DNA of 64,000 nt from Tomocerus qinae (GCA_020055645.1 CM034546.1:32054001-32118000); one strand, 5' to 3'. Positions 46,292 to 58,349 are shown, numbered from the stretch's first letter. Translations and numbers: made by a program. The notes: generated from the sequence alone by a model not told the origin.

Positions 46292-46612
46292 TGTTGTACT
46301 GCAAATTAAATGGTATATTAGGTACAATATTGCAATATTTATAAGATATAAAAAAGGTTATCTGATACAAGTCGTTAGTACGGTAGTAATGTACTTACCT
46401 AGGTATTTAGGATTCAGGTCAGATTATCACCAAACAAAATTGAAGTGAGGACAGTTTTTGGCTTGTTTGAAAAGTAAACTAATAATAAGCAATACCCTCA
46501 ATGCGTTTGTTTACAATATTGAGCTAATAATATTGTATCGCAATTTATGCACACCTCGCAAAGTGTCACAGTATTTATCCTTCTTGCTCTGAAAGTTACC
46601 ACCCCTCCTTAA

Positions 46613-47516
46613 GTAGGGAATTGCGTTGTTAAGCTCGAGTGGGTAAGGAAAGGTTCTAGACTCAGCTGTGTAGTTTAAATGTCTTTTTTTGCTTACTTCG
46701 CATTTCCAATGTGCATGCATGCAAATACATACGACAATACAAAGGAAAACAGAAACAAGTACATAATACATTGGCTCTTAATACCACAATTTTCAACGTT
46801 TGAAGTAATAACTGTAATCCTTAAGTATTACATTAACACAGACAAAAGGCTGTAGGACACACCGTATGCGTATTTCTTCAGTACTACAGTAATATAATAT
46901 AATATGCATCTACTGAATCAGTAGATGCATATTATATTATATTATACAGATTGAATGTGGGAAAATGTAAAGCGACGTTGTTACACCCATCTAGCCCCAA
47001 ATGTGAAAGTTGTTCCTGCATGTTGAAATTTACTATAAGTGGTTCTATTAAGTTTCAATTAATTAATTAATTCGTGGTAAGTTCAGACGGTAATAATTTT
47101 TTGCCTAAATATTATGTTACATGTTATAAATTAGATTTTGTGATAAACCGGAAAATAATGATATCCAAATTCTTTCGCTTATCTTTCTGCCAAATTGTCC
47201 ATTCTAAAGGGTCCAGAAGAAACTGCCAAACTGAACGCCTGTTTGAATTGATTATGATTATATATAAATAAATACTTCGTAATAAAGGGCATATGGATAA
47301 TTAAAATATCAATGCAAAATTTTGGGGTGTTATATTAAGGTTACTAGAATATTATTTACACACATTACTACAGACAGATAATTGTAATAAGGAGAAAATA
47401 TCCAGTGATTCAAGACTTGATTTTAAATTTTTACTGGAGTAATAACCAATTTAAATAGTAATACAATTAAATAAATAGTTTACATATTTGAAATTGAGGG
47501 AATTACGTCGACAAGA
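46613..47516. other. Remainder of IR unit 4 flank, no gene
   Basis: 46722-46880 resumes the unit-3-like flank (compare 34720-34890). 46891-46943 is a near-perfect 53-bp palindrome (TATGCATCTACTGA and its inverse). 46950-47516 is AT-rich with no recognisable gene. Confidence 0.5.
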
Positions 47517-47674
47517 TTGTGTAACCTATTGCAGCAATTTGAAGGGCAATGTCATCCAAAGAATGTTCTGGACATACATTAGGATATAAATATAAATAAT
47601 TTTGTTAATTACTATATAAAAAAGGTTTTATTATATCAATTTCAGATTTTTTAAGGTCAAATAATGTTACAAAC

Positions 47675-49394
47675 CTTGTCCACAAGACTTTCTGTGCCGT
47701 TAGAAACAGCATATTCGAAAATAATCTTCATGGACGAAAATGTCGGACGCTCTTCCGGGTTCACATCCCAACAACGCATCATAATGTCATATCTAAAATA
47801 CTTTTATATTTAGGTAAATTCATGGTAAGTAATATCAACACATTTAATATTGTTAATGAAATTAAATATTACAAATGCGAGATAAGAAAAAATCTATTTT
47901 GATATCAGAACTGGGTCTTACATTTCATCAGAAGCCATTTTTGGCTTAAAATTTCTCAGTCCGTTCTCCAGTTCTTGAGTAAATTCCATGGTGGGAGCCA
48001 TTCCAGGGTATGGAATATCGCCCAAAGAGAATATTTCCCACAAAGTGATTCCATAAGCCCACACGTCCGACTTTGCTGAAAAAGTGTTTGTAGTCAGACT
48101 TTCGATTGCCAACCATCGCCAAGGCAAAGGATCTTTCGCCGTTTTGATATATTCTGTGTAATTATAAGTGCGTCGACTCAGACCAAAATCTGTCACTTTG
48201 GCGTTACCCTCCGCAGTCAATAGAACGTTCCTCGTTGCCAAATCAGAATGAATAACCTGTACAACAAACCAACGATATGTATATGATTATTTAATACCCA
48301 TCATCCGAAAATGATAATGGTTGCTTCAGAAAGAAAGCAGATTGAAAATTATCAAAATAATTGTGTTAAAGCATAACCAGAGGAATATAGGATTATACTA
48401 ATTTAGAAAACAAAAGAAGCCCCAGGGGGGAGAAACCCCATGTCCCTCTCTCTGGATACGTTACTGATGGAGGGCCACTGGACTAACAGAAATACAGAAA
48501 TCGATTTTAAAAGTTTAAACATCCTAAACTTTGTCACTTTTTGTGAGGAAATGGTATATTTTTCACAAAATTAGTTATCTTCCCTTCACTAAATTGTGTA
48601 GAAGCATTAAGGAAATTCACAACTGCTTAATGATTCACATTTTTTAAATAATAATTATATTAATCATCTTTTCAGTTGATAGAATCTAACATTTTTGGCT
48701 CCAAGGTAGTCCATTTCGTTGGCAATTTGTTCAGACCATCAGACCACATCATCAAGCTTGGAATTTTACACAGTGATTGCTTGAATTCATCGGCATTCTG
48801 CTTACTATTGGGCAAGGAAACAAAATTGAAAACTGAGACTTATTCCGAAGATAGGGAGTAAATTATCATCATAATATGCTATAAATGTATTTCAATACCA
48901 TTTGCTGATTGGTGAACCTGCATCTGCACATTCTAATTCCGCATTTGAAATCAGATGCTCCAAAAACAAAGATTTGTTAACTTTTAGAAATGATTCTAAT
49001 GACCCCAAATGACAAAATTGTATTGCCACATAGAAGATTCCTGAAATAATTTGTAAATTTTGTATTAATTTTTATTTAGTATTCATTGTAATTCTTATTC
49101 TCTTGTTTATACATTGTCAAATATGTTACCTTTTCCAAAATAGTAAATCATAGTGTCATAAGTTGAAATGAAAATTACCTGACGTCATTTCTTCTCGGTA
49201 GACTCCTAAGAGTGCGACCATATGTTCGTGATATCCAATATACATTAGAATTTTTGCTTCAGACACGAGGGCCTTAAGAGGCCCTGTTCCACGGTCAGTG
49301 CGGACAGTTTTAAATGCGGCTGTTTTATCCACTCCGTGCAATAATCCTTTGTACACTTCTCCAAATTCCCCTTTCTCAAGCATATGGGTTTTGT
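47675..49394 (-). pseudogene. Receptor tyrosine kinase copy A, kinase exons
   Basis: Cytoplasmic kinase exons of copy A: 49179-49394, 48899-49040, 48691-48804, 47922-48256, 47675-47792; the juxtamembrane exon is at 52864-53002. Kept: FKTVR Lys, EAKILMYIG Glu, HSDLATRN catalytic Asp, KVTDFGLSRR, PWRWLAIESL, SDVWAYGITLWEIF. Damaged: the P-loop reads LEKGEFGEVYKG (first Gly to Glu, GGG to GAG); exon 48691-48804 is 114 bp against 106 in copy C because of an 8-bp insertion near MMWSDG, which shifts frame; and the acceptor expected for a last exon near 47560 (AAG in B) reads AAT. The first two should abolish activity of any full-length kinase. Confidence 0.8.
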
Positions 49395-50003
49395 CTAAAA
49401 AAAGTTTATTAAGGTACCCAAATTAACAACCATAATCTAATTTCATTTTGAATTTGGCAAAAGCCAATTGTTTCTTGGGAATAGTTTGACAAAAACGATT
49501 AAATAAGTTTGGCAAAAATGATATATTTTAGTTCTGACATTTTGTTTAATAAGAATTGGGTTTACAAACTACAACATATTCAACCAATGCAATGAGCCAC
49601 TTCATGAGATTACTCATCGTCCCTTAAGGAACCAAATAGCCTATCTCCATTTTTCGTTTTGTGTACCAAATAGCCTATCTCCATTTTTCGTTTTGTGTAC
49701 CAAATAGCCTATCTCCATTTTTCGTTTTGTGTACCAAATAGCCTATCTCCATTTTTCGTTTTGTGTACCAAATAGCCTATCTCCATTTTTCGTTTTGTGT
49801 ACCAAATAGCCTATCTCCATTTTTCGTTCTGTGTACGAAATAGCCTAAACGCCATGTAGCCTAAAAGTTGTGCCATGTATGTAGAGAGTGTCTAGGCTAT
49901 GGAGACAGGCTATTTCGTACACAAAACGAAAAAAGTAGATTGGCTATTTGGTACACAGTACACAAAACGAAAAATGGATTTAGGCTATTTGGTACACAAA
50001 ACG

Positions 50004-50844
50004 AAAAATATAACAGGTAAAAACCTGGAAAAATATACGGTGAGAATGCCTGAAAAACTCGAAAACAAGGCATTATTTAGATACCAAGATATACATCAAA
50101 CTCGTGACAATTTCCTTCAAAAACTCTCCCCGTGCGTTTACACCTAATTCACTTGTAACTGACTCTTCTAAAAACAACAATTTATAGGACAAATATAATA
50201 GAAATTCCACTCCTAAAGCCGGGATGGAAAAAAATTTGTACAATGGGAACACCAGTTAACGCTGCTCTTTAGTGTTCTTTGGGAACACATTTGCAATCGT
50301 TAATTCAACGTTCTATTCACTCAGTAATTGAAACGAATCCAAGTTATTTTCTGAAAATCAAAACCGAATTAAATTGTCTGTATCCATTGTAATTAAGCAA
50401 CAATTAAGAGTATAAATGTTTCCGCATTAACAACATTTAACGATAAAATACATTTAGATATGTCAGTGATTGTTGGGTGAAAAAATCGCCATAATATTCA
50501 AAGTAACTGTGAACTTAGAATTTTCTGCTATTTAAACGGAAAAGTTTGTTTCCCTTTAAATGAAGGATCATCTCGTTTCAATGTTTAACTTTCCAGGAAT
50601 TTAATATCTGCAGTTATCAGCACAGTTATACAGTCTATTTGATATTGATACTAGTATGTATCTAGTGTTTTAGGCAAGTTATAGGGTTGTTGCAAGGTAA
50701 TTAGCGGTAAACGCACGGGGAGAGTTTTTGAAGGAAATTGTCACGAGTTTGATGTATATCTTGGTATCTAAATAATACCTTGTTTTCGAGTTTTTCAGGC
50801 ATTCTCACCGTATATTTTTCCAGGTTTTTACCTGTTATATTTTT
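50004..50844. mobile_element. Nested foldback with about 145-bp inverted arms
   Basis: Left arm 50004-50150 (AAAAATATAACAGGTAAAAA...) and right arm 50698-50844 (...TTTTTACCTGTTATATTTTT) are near-perfect reverse complements around a 550-bp AT-rich centre. It interrupts a 34-bp unit of the host element, so it inserted later. No coding potential. Confidence 0.75.
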
Positions 50845-51777
50845 TATTTTATTGTTTTTCTTGATATAACTATCATATAACTACGAATTACATAAATGTT
50901 TTACCAGATTATTAATATTTTAAAATAGCTGAATCCTAGCACATAAAATGTGCTAGAAAATGTTGAAATCAGTAAATTTCTAGCGACTGCGCATTGGCCC
51001 GAATTCTATATACCGTTGATTGGACTCAGTACTGATAGTCTAAGTCTAGTCCTTGCTCATTAATTACAAAATATTACCTACTCATTAGTTACACAATATT
51101 ACGGACAAACATGCAAACCTTAATACCAAATTCCATGCGCATGTCCCACTTTTGATTAAAAGATTATGTTTATGTAGAGTAAAGATGATTTATGTAGGTT
51201 ACAATACCAGCAATACAGCACAGGACAGTGTACATTACTTGAATAAAGTTGTTATTTACGAAATATTTATCCATTTTGAAATATGCTATTTGATCTTCAC
51301 AATTTTGATTTTTTTGCAAAATTATTAATAATATATTATATATGTAATAGTATAATTTTATTATTTATTGGAGGCTGCCGCCCCCAAACCCCTGCTTGAG
51401 CGAAATAAATAGTTGGTATTCTTGTTGTTAGTAAAACACGAGCCAGCAAAGGTAAATGTTTGAATTAGTATAGTAGTAATGAGCATTATAGATATGCATG
51501 CCGATTACAATTTGACATTTTCGATGCGTGGAATCGCACTCAATGCTAGTTTTTATCCATCCCTGAAATTTTCCTCATTGATTATTTGTTACAATCCCTG
51601 TAAGTACCCGTACCCTCAAGCCTAATATATATTTTCCATCCCTGGAATTGTTCACAGTACTCGGTGTTTGCATTTAGATGTGAATGTAACTGGGATAATT
51701 GGGAATGGGAATACGACGTAACAGGAATCAATGCATTTTAAAAGCCCATATTATTGTCATTATTGAGATGATGCAAG

Positions 51778-52053
51778 CTAATGAGCCAATTCAGTGCACT
51801 CCGTATCTACGGAGATTGAATTAGGAAATGGTAATGGAATGTGTATTTCTAGTTCCATGAGTCTTTCAAGTACCCGATGACTGTGACTATGATTTATGAT
51901 GCATTGTACTAAGTAGCCAAGGAGATAAATTGGTGACCAAACAATTTCAAAATTCATTCTTCCGGTTCCTACGGCTAAAGTTGACACCGGACAGCTGATT
52001 TCAAATAATGCACACCCCACAGAGAATGGCTCTACGTTTTCGGTATCTTGCAT
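51778..52053 (-). other. Unassigned 91-codon frame, possible chemoreceptor relic
   Basis: Open frame inside the element, with FSVGCALFEISCPVSTLA and NFEIVWSPIYLLGYLVQ. The pattern loosely recalls the C-terminus of arthropod gustatory receptors (small-residue helix then a T/N-Y/F-hydrophobic run), but the defining TYhhhhhQF signature is not intact. Not called as a gene. Confidence 0.2.
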
Positions 52054-52262
52054 TATTTCACAGAAGCTGCTAGTTTACGAGCAATCGGTGTCAATAGATT
52101 TTGACCCTTCAGTTAAATGCAGTATAAGTGGTGAAACCACACATTGCCCTTCGGGCAATGCGCTGCCTGCTTTGCAGTTTCTCCCCGTATAAAAATGAAT
52201 TTAGGCTATTTGGTACACAAAACGAAAAGTGGTTTTAGGTTAAATGGTTCCTTAAGGGACGA

Positions 52263-52863
52263 CATGGCGAAATTTCTGCCTGGGTATCCTTTATCCGACG
52301 TAAAAAAGGAAATTTACATATTTTTGTAACACCATTACAGTTATGGCAACTAATGGGGACAAGGGGACTCAATCCATGCTTCATGTAATAATGTTTACGG
52401 TAATAACTTTTTACCCGACAGCCGGGATTGAGAAGACAAAAGTAGTATGTTTTGGTTGGTTTGTATGGGGACCTAGTTGAGTGCATTGGATTGTACTGAG
52501 TGAGGCGAAAGGCGAAAGAGCTCCAACGTTTCCTATGACTATTTACCTAATAAATCTGTAAGGTGAGGACAGAGTTTATTTTTCTGTGACTACAATCAGT
52601 GATTACCAACCTTGCTTTAACAATCGAACAATATTAATAATCTGGAGTACTCAATTCTCAACCTTATTTTTGTAGAATTCAGTATAATATTGTATTCTCA
52701 CGTGACTTTCCGTAACTTTTTTAGAATCTGTAAGTACGCACTTTGCAAGGTCCCTAATGATTAATTTCTTACCCAAAAATGATAAAATTGTTTTGGTCGT
52801 CAGGAGCCTGTGGTCAGAAATTAAGGAGGCGACTAAAATTACATGAGTAAGAGATTTACTCAC
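52263..52863. other. Rest of the copy A intron
   Basis: 52310-52460 matches the copy C locus (22955-23165), so it is ancestral intron sequence. The donor of the juxtamembrane exon is at 52863/52862 (GTGAGT). No gene. Confidence 0.5.
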
Positions 52864-53002
52864 CGATTAAGAAGGAATTCTTCTTGATTTCATAATTTTC
52901 GTCGAACAGGAGATGCACTGGATCACTGGTTTCGTCACCTTCAGAAGTTTTTCTTCCATTTAATAAGTTTATAATTTCTTTCATTTCTCGTTGTCTTTTT
53001 AT
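52864..53002 (-). pseudogene. Receptor tyrosine kinase copy A, juxtamembrane exon
   Basis: 139-bp exon (phase 0 to 1) with good splice sites, encoding IKRQREMKEIINLLNGRKTS ... DPVHLLFDENYEIKKNSFLI, which runs into DKTHMLEKGEFGEVYKG of the next exon. Equivalent to 60460-60604 in B (two extra residues). Too short to be obvious as an open frame; found from phase and homology. Confidence 0.75.
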
Positions 53003-53080
53003 CTAAAATAATCAAAATAAAATAGTTTATTTCTAATAAAATGATTGTGCAAAATTATAAATTTTAATTAATAATTTTAC

Positions 53081-55388
53081 CCTTTCTTGTAACAAATAGA
53101 CGATAATGAGAACCGAGAAAAACAAGAAGGACAATGTGACGATGATGTAATAGTGAGTGTGATTAGGACTGCCAGTCTCAGGACATAATCGGTCTTCAAG
53201 TGAATCAATAGTACTGAGCTGGTGTGTTGTTGTATTCTTGAATGTACACGTCATTCGGTCAACATCCAAATGACTAGCAAAATCTCGCCATTCATTTTGA
53301 AATCCCACACAGTCTTCGCAAGGAAAAGGATTATTTGCCAGAGAGAAGTTGATTGTAAAATTACTTTTCAGAGCATGAAGAAAGGACAAGGAAGTTAATT
53401 GATTATGTGAAAGGTTAACCAGCTTCAAATTTGGAGAAAGTGTTGAAGCGTAATCATTAGTCAGTTCTGTGACTTCATTTCCAGAAAGATCTAGTTCCAG
53501 TTTCCAATTTGTTAGATTTATATCCCGCAAGTTATCAATCTTGATTATCAATATTTGGAAGCCCGAATTTAGAAATGTTGACACTTTTATTTGAACAATC
53601 AATCAGTATGGTAAAATCCACTGGCCGTTGCCAACATTCACAGCCGATCAGACACTCGTTGTTTATCTGGCATCTGAAGTATTCATCGGGAACCTTTTCT
53701 ATGGACATACGCTTGAAATATATGGAAGGTTTACAGAGGGCAGTATGGAAATGTATTTTGTAGGTATTTGAACGAAACTGTTTCAGAGGCAGTGCGTGAC
53801 AATCGCAATTAATTTCTGTGTGGGAGTCAAAAATAATATTCACTTCACGTTGAAGACCTGTTGAGTCTTGATCACGCAGGTGGATCATCGCATCAGCCAT
53901 ATCGATATGTCTAACCCGATTTCCGCCCAAGTTTACTGTAATATTTCTTTGTAGAAACGAAAAGTCCTTGGCTGAAAGACGAGTTATATTGTTTTCTTTC
54001 AAATCAAGTTCAACTAAATGATTTAGTGACATTCTCCAATCATCATAAATCGAATCAATTTTGTTCTTTCTTAGAAAGAGCTTTTCCAGCTTTAAGTTGG
54101 CTTTGAAAGGACTTTCCCCAATACTATTTGAAACAGGAAGATGTTTGTTTTTTGTATTTAACCATATATAATTATACGAAAGATCTAGCCATGTAAGATT
54201 TGGGAAAACCGAAAAGAATTCATCTTCTATCTCGTTGAAATCATTTTTTGCCATGATAAGCACCTCAAGATTGGAGACTTCAGTTATGTATGCATATGGA
54301 ATGTTTTGAAGCTTATTTCCTGACAGATTCAATTCAATTAAATTTTTCGCCCTTTTCAACTGAGGAAAGTCTCTCAATCCTAAATTTTCGAGATGTAACA
54401 GTCTCAAATTTGGCAAGGCCAGAAAGGTTTCTTCCGAAAGTGAAATGTCATTAGGCGGCGTTTTATACGATAAGTAACGAACTTTTAATATCTCTAGTTT
54501 CCCCAAATTTGACATTTTAGGAAACTTTTTGAAGGAGACACTCAGCAATGACAATTCTTTCAATTCCATTAGATTCTGGAATGTGTTTGCTTCAAGATTA
54601 TCCAAAGGGTTATAGTCAATATTAAGAACTTGAAGATTGTTTAGATTACTAAACGATTCTAACGTTAAGGAACTTATTTCGTTATCCTCAAGGTTAAGCC
54701 AGGTTAATTTGTCTGGGAAGCAATTGTTTTCAATAACCATTATTTTATTGCTTTTCAAATTAATTGCAGTAAGATCTTTGTTATTAGTGAATGCATTTTT
54801 GGGAATTTTTTCAAAATAATTACGTTTTAAATGGAGTGATTCGAGTCTTTTTAGTTTAGATAAATTTGGGAAAGTAGTTAGTAGTCTATTACCGGAGAGA
54901 GTGAGATCAACCAGGTTTGGCATTTCATTGAAAAAGTACTGTGGCGCAGAGGGTAGTTTAATCTTTCCCAGAATGCCGAATTTCACTATTTCTGACCCAT
55001 TTATGTTTAACTGCTTGAATAACGAGACCTGCTCACCGTTGAAATCGTCATGTAAACAATCAGATAATTCCAGTTCCTTTATTGGAAAACCGTACTTTCT
55101 CAAATCAACACTTTGAATTATTTCCCAGCTGAATTTTTGTTCGACACGTTCACAATCAACAAATAATGACGCGCTATTGTTATGTCCTTCAAAAGGTTTA
55201 ACACGTAGACGAACAAATCCTTTAACAACATTCGGACACTGTATTTCCCATTCTAATTTATCTCCACTACAATTGCAGTTACCTGAGGATTTGACTAAAT
55301 TGCAGTCTAAGTCAATTCCTATTCCTACGCTCAAATTAACTTTTGTTGCAATAATTACTAAAAGGAGCCAATAATTTAGCCCTAACAT
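53081..55388 (-). pseudogene. Receptor tyrosine kinase copy A, Toll-like ectodomain exon
   Basis: One large exon of 2,308 bp, start ATG 55388, donor at 53080. Order: signal peptide 1-22; cysteine-containing N-cap (GNCNCSGDKLEWEIQC); about 15 LRRs (residues 115-500, e.g. LVDLTLSGNRLLTTFPNLS); LRRCT (INCDCHALPLKQF...); a second LRRNT (CLIGCECWQRPVDF...LIDCSN); two more LRRs (LELDLSGNEVTEL); a second LRRCT (NPFPCEDCVGFQNEW); membrane helix YYIIVTLSFLFFSVLIIVYL. This is the Toll receptor plan, but the cytoplasmic part is a kinase. A 4-bp insertion near 53545 (after GLPNIDN) shifts frame and stops; without it the exon is exactly 768 codons in the right phase. Hence a recently broken gene. Confidence 0.85.
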
Positions 55389-57419
55389 TTTAAATTGTAG
55401 CTAAAATAGCTCTATAGCATTATTAATAATAATGATCGATCACCACACCACCAATAATTGTAAGGAAAGTCTTCTTTGTAACTTTGTTCAATCTGTATAT
55501 GTTTTACTTGAGTTGGTTGAATTGAAACGTTCTTTGATAGAATGTTATGATGCTAAGCAAACTTTAAGACATGCTAAAAATATAATGTATCGAAATTGAA
55601 TTATGTTAACAGTATGTACCTCGCACTCAACTTAATTATCCAAAAACTTTTCCTGTCTTGTGTGGTTGTACCATTAAGCAATTCCAGGAATACCGTGGAC
55701 CGTGATTCATAAAAATTATTTTGTTTCGACTCAGTGAACTCACTTATTTTTAATGCATGTGGTTTTTGAGTGAGTTGCAATTTTTGGACTAAACTTTCTC
55801 ATAAAACTATTGCCAACCAATTTTTGTTTTAAAAAATTAATGGGCCTTAAAACTTTAGACAATGAAAATATTTAAGTAAATCTTTTGTGGATTATATAGT
55901 GTTACCCACTATACAACTGAATTTGTATTAATTACAAACCAGTGCACAGTGATCGGATGCCAAATAAAAACGCCCACTGTTCAGTTTTGCCTAAATTGAT
56001 TGTAAACCGACTTATTAGAGTCTGGAATGCTATAAAAATTGTATTTATTGGTATAGATTTATTGTATTTGTATTGGACTTCCTAAAACCCGAATTCGGGT
56101 TTTAGGAATGTAGGAAGCCAAAATGTGCACAGGAAAAAGATCATATAAGACAATTCGATTGATACACATCATACATTGGATTAGCACAAAATAAACTGAA
56201 AGAAAATGAAAGAGTGAAAAATTAAGGTCAAATTTGACCTGCGATATTTGTGAAAATTGCTTTTAACTTTAAATTATAAAAGTTACTTTTAACGAAGATG
56301 CTACCCTATTAGGCCTAATCATTCATACTAACCGAAATGGGTGTGAGAGAAATGGATATTCGAATTGGCCAGGATGACCAACATTTTTTTGTCAGTAGTG
56401 TACGGGACTCGTGCACATTCTATTTCCCACCCACTTCATTTGTACCAATATGAGACTGTAAAGAAGATTCCGCCCCTCTTGGTTGCCAGTTTTTTAGAAT
56501 AATAGAACGCCGAAAGAAGTGAACATCACCCGAAGCTTTATTCGAATTATTCTGTCAGGCTAGCGACTAAGAGAGGCTGGATTTTCTTTACAGAGTCACA
56601 TATTTGAATGACAGGAACCTTTGTTCCTACCAACAGGCTCCAGTAAAACAGCTGTAAACGGCTCTAGTTTAATCCATGGGAATGTTCCACGACTACAAAA
56701 ACTTAAAGTACCGAAAATCATAAGTACGAGGATTTTAGCGTCCTACGTGGACCTTTGACCGAGATATTTACCGTTCAGACTAAATGCCCGAATTCGGGTT
56801 TTAAAGAGTCGCCAATAAATAAAAATATATTTTATGTCATTCCAGACTCTAATGAGCCGGTCTACCATACAAAATACATAATAATATATTAAAGCCTCCC
56901 TAGTTAATTATTATTAATCGATTTTAAATATCCATATCAATGCCACCATAATGGTTGGTATGCCTGGTCTGACTTAATTTCTCATAGCCCATCATTGTCG
57001 TTGTGCTTCTGGCGACATAATCATTGTACATCATTTCATACATAACAATATGCAATTTGCTTACTTACACATGAAACGTACAAGTACAAAGATACTAAGA
57101 AAAATGAGTTATATGAGTTATATAAGAAAAATAAAAAATATATACAGACTGACAATTTTACTAAGTATTTAAATGTAAGCTTTACAGAAGTTTTTCTTTT
57201 TGGGCGCGTCGGGAAAAAAATATATAAGTGAGCTTTATATGAAGCATTAAATATTATGTGCATTACATTTCAGTCATGACTATTATAGAAAGCTATAGTA
57301 CTTTATCAAAGTAAAATGGGGCATGAACTTATTTTTTGTAAACAGGAGAATGCGCAATGCCATAACATGTTTTTGTAGGAAAATAAATTAAAGACTATAT
57401 TTAGATTTCAATGAACTGA
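55389..57419. other. 5' flank of receptor-kinase copy A
   Basis: 55390-56860 holds the presumed promoter; much is duplicated at 24018-24900, and 55390-55500 at 8160-8270. It contains a 30-bp perfect palindrome (56079-56108, centre CCCGAATTCGGG) and a second CCCGAATTCGGG at 56787-56798. The rest is AT-rich with no gene. Confidence 0.5.
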
Positions 57420-58349
57420 ATTGCAATTGATGGAATTACATTCTAACCAACTTTTGCTGTACCTATGTTTACTGTTACTGTACATTAAATATCTTAACAG
57501 CATATACTGTAATAAAACCATATAATTAGAATCTAAATACAATACTACATGTTTACAATCTAAACAAAACAAACCTGTCAACGAATAATAAAAACAACAA
57601 CCGAAACAAGAAAATTTTAGTTTCTGTCGTGGTTAATCAGCGTAGCGATAATGTTGTAAATATATTATATCGAAGTCGTTATAGCTAAAATAAATGTTAT
57701 ACTTAGGTCTTCAATCCACTAGGTATACTATAGACACTAATTTTTATCACATAAATTGTTCACCTCATTCATACCTAATATTACTTTCGATACGCAGGTT
57801 CCCATTGTTTTCCTTTCTCAATAATATCTATTTTCTTCCGTTATAATCGACCCTCGTTGCACAAATAATTTACTACGTACTACGTATAATATCATAATAC
57901 CATATAATAATAATAAGAATCACAATAAGAATAACAACAAGGATAACAACAATAATAAGAATAATAATAAATAATAATAAATAATAATACCATAATAAGA
58001 CATTACACATATTATAGTGACATTCTATAATGCTACTTCATTTATATATTTTATATACCTTATAATACTCTATATACTTTGCTTAATACAGTAACGAATA
58101 TTATGTATTCATTTATTAAATAGAAATTTATGTTTTTGTTGAATTGAAATATAAAGCTTTATATGTTACAAATGGACCACTTCATTATCTCAATAAAGAT
58201 GACTTAAGATGAGTCTCTTTTTTGCATGATGACGTAATATCTATCTATACTTGTGACATGTTCGATGACAAATGTGAATTTTAATAAATGTATCTCAATA
58301 TTGATTAATACATTATACTTACACTTATTTCATATTAAAGAGATTAAAT
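57420..58349. repeat. IR 3'-flank remnant and AAT microsatellite
   Basis: 57430-57720 matches 18895-19200 and the IR 3' flank near 930. 58130-58230 matches 36350-36430 (GAATTGAAATA...CAATAAAGATGA). 57905-57995 is an imperfect (AAT)n microsatellite. No IR coding sequence survives. Confidence 0.5.

Larger units (their letters stand above)
40620..46608 (+). mobile_element. TTAA-flanked transposon with three enzyme genes
   Basis: 5,989-bp element inserted in IR unit 4. Left tip GGAGGGGTGGGGACTTTCAG (40620) and the reverse complement of the right tip, GGAGGGGTGGTAACTTTCAG (46608), match at 18 of 20 bases. Both are flanked by TTAA (40616-40619, 46609-46612), the target used by Kolobok and piggyBac elements. 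Cargo: Mutator-like DDE transposase and YqaJ-type nuclease on plus, and a spliced DEDDh exonuclease on minus, convergent. Two diverged copies of a GTCACCGTGGTCAAC block (about 41310, 41730) precede the transposase. Kolobok assignment is inference from TTAA plus cargo. Confidence 0.7.
49618..52262. mobile_element. CCTTAAGGGACGA-family element with both ends
   Basis: About 2.65 kb in the long intron of copy A (the equivalent intron in B is only 331 bp). Left end CGTCCCTTAAGG (49618-49629) then about six 34-bp units (core CTATCTCCATTTTTCGTTTT). Right end has inverted units (GGCTATTTGGTACACAAAAC) and the tip CCTTAAGGGACGA to 52262. An internal segment (CGCCATGTAGCCTAAAA, about 49850) is shared with 21520. 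Contains a nested foldback (50004-50844) and a possible receptor-like relic near 51778-52053. No transposase; TSD unclear. Confidence 0.7.

Noticed and set aside
47517-47562. Last exon of kinase copy A
   Set aside because: Homology to the last exon of B (PEHSLDDIALQIAA) is visible, but the acceptor AG is lost (AAT), so I did not annotate it as coding.
53081-55388. Ordinary Toll receptor
   Set aside because: The ectodomain fits, but the downstream exons encode a tyrosine kinase and no TIR domain is found in the window.
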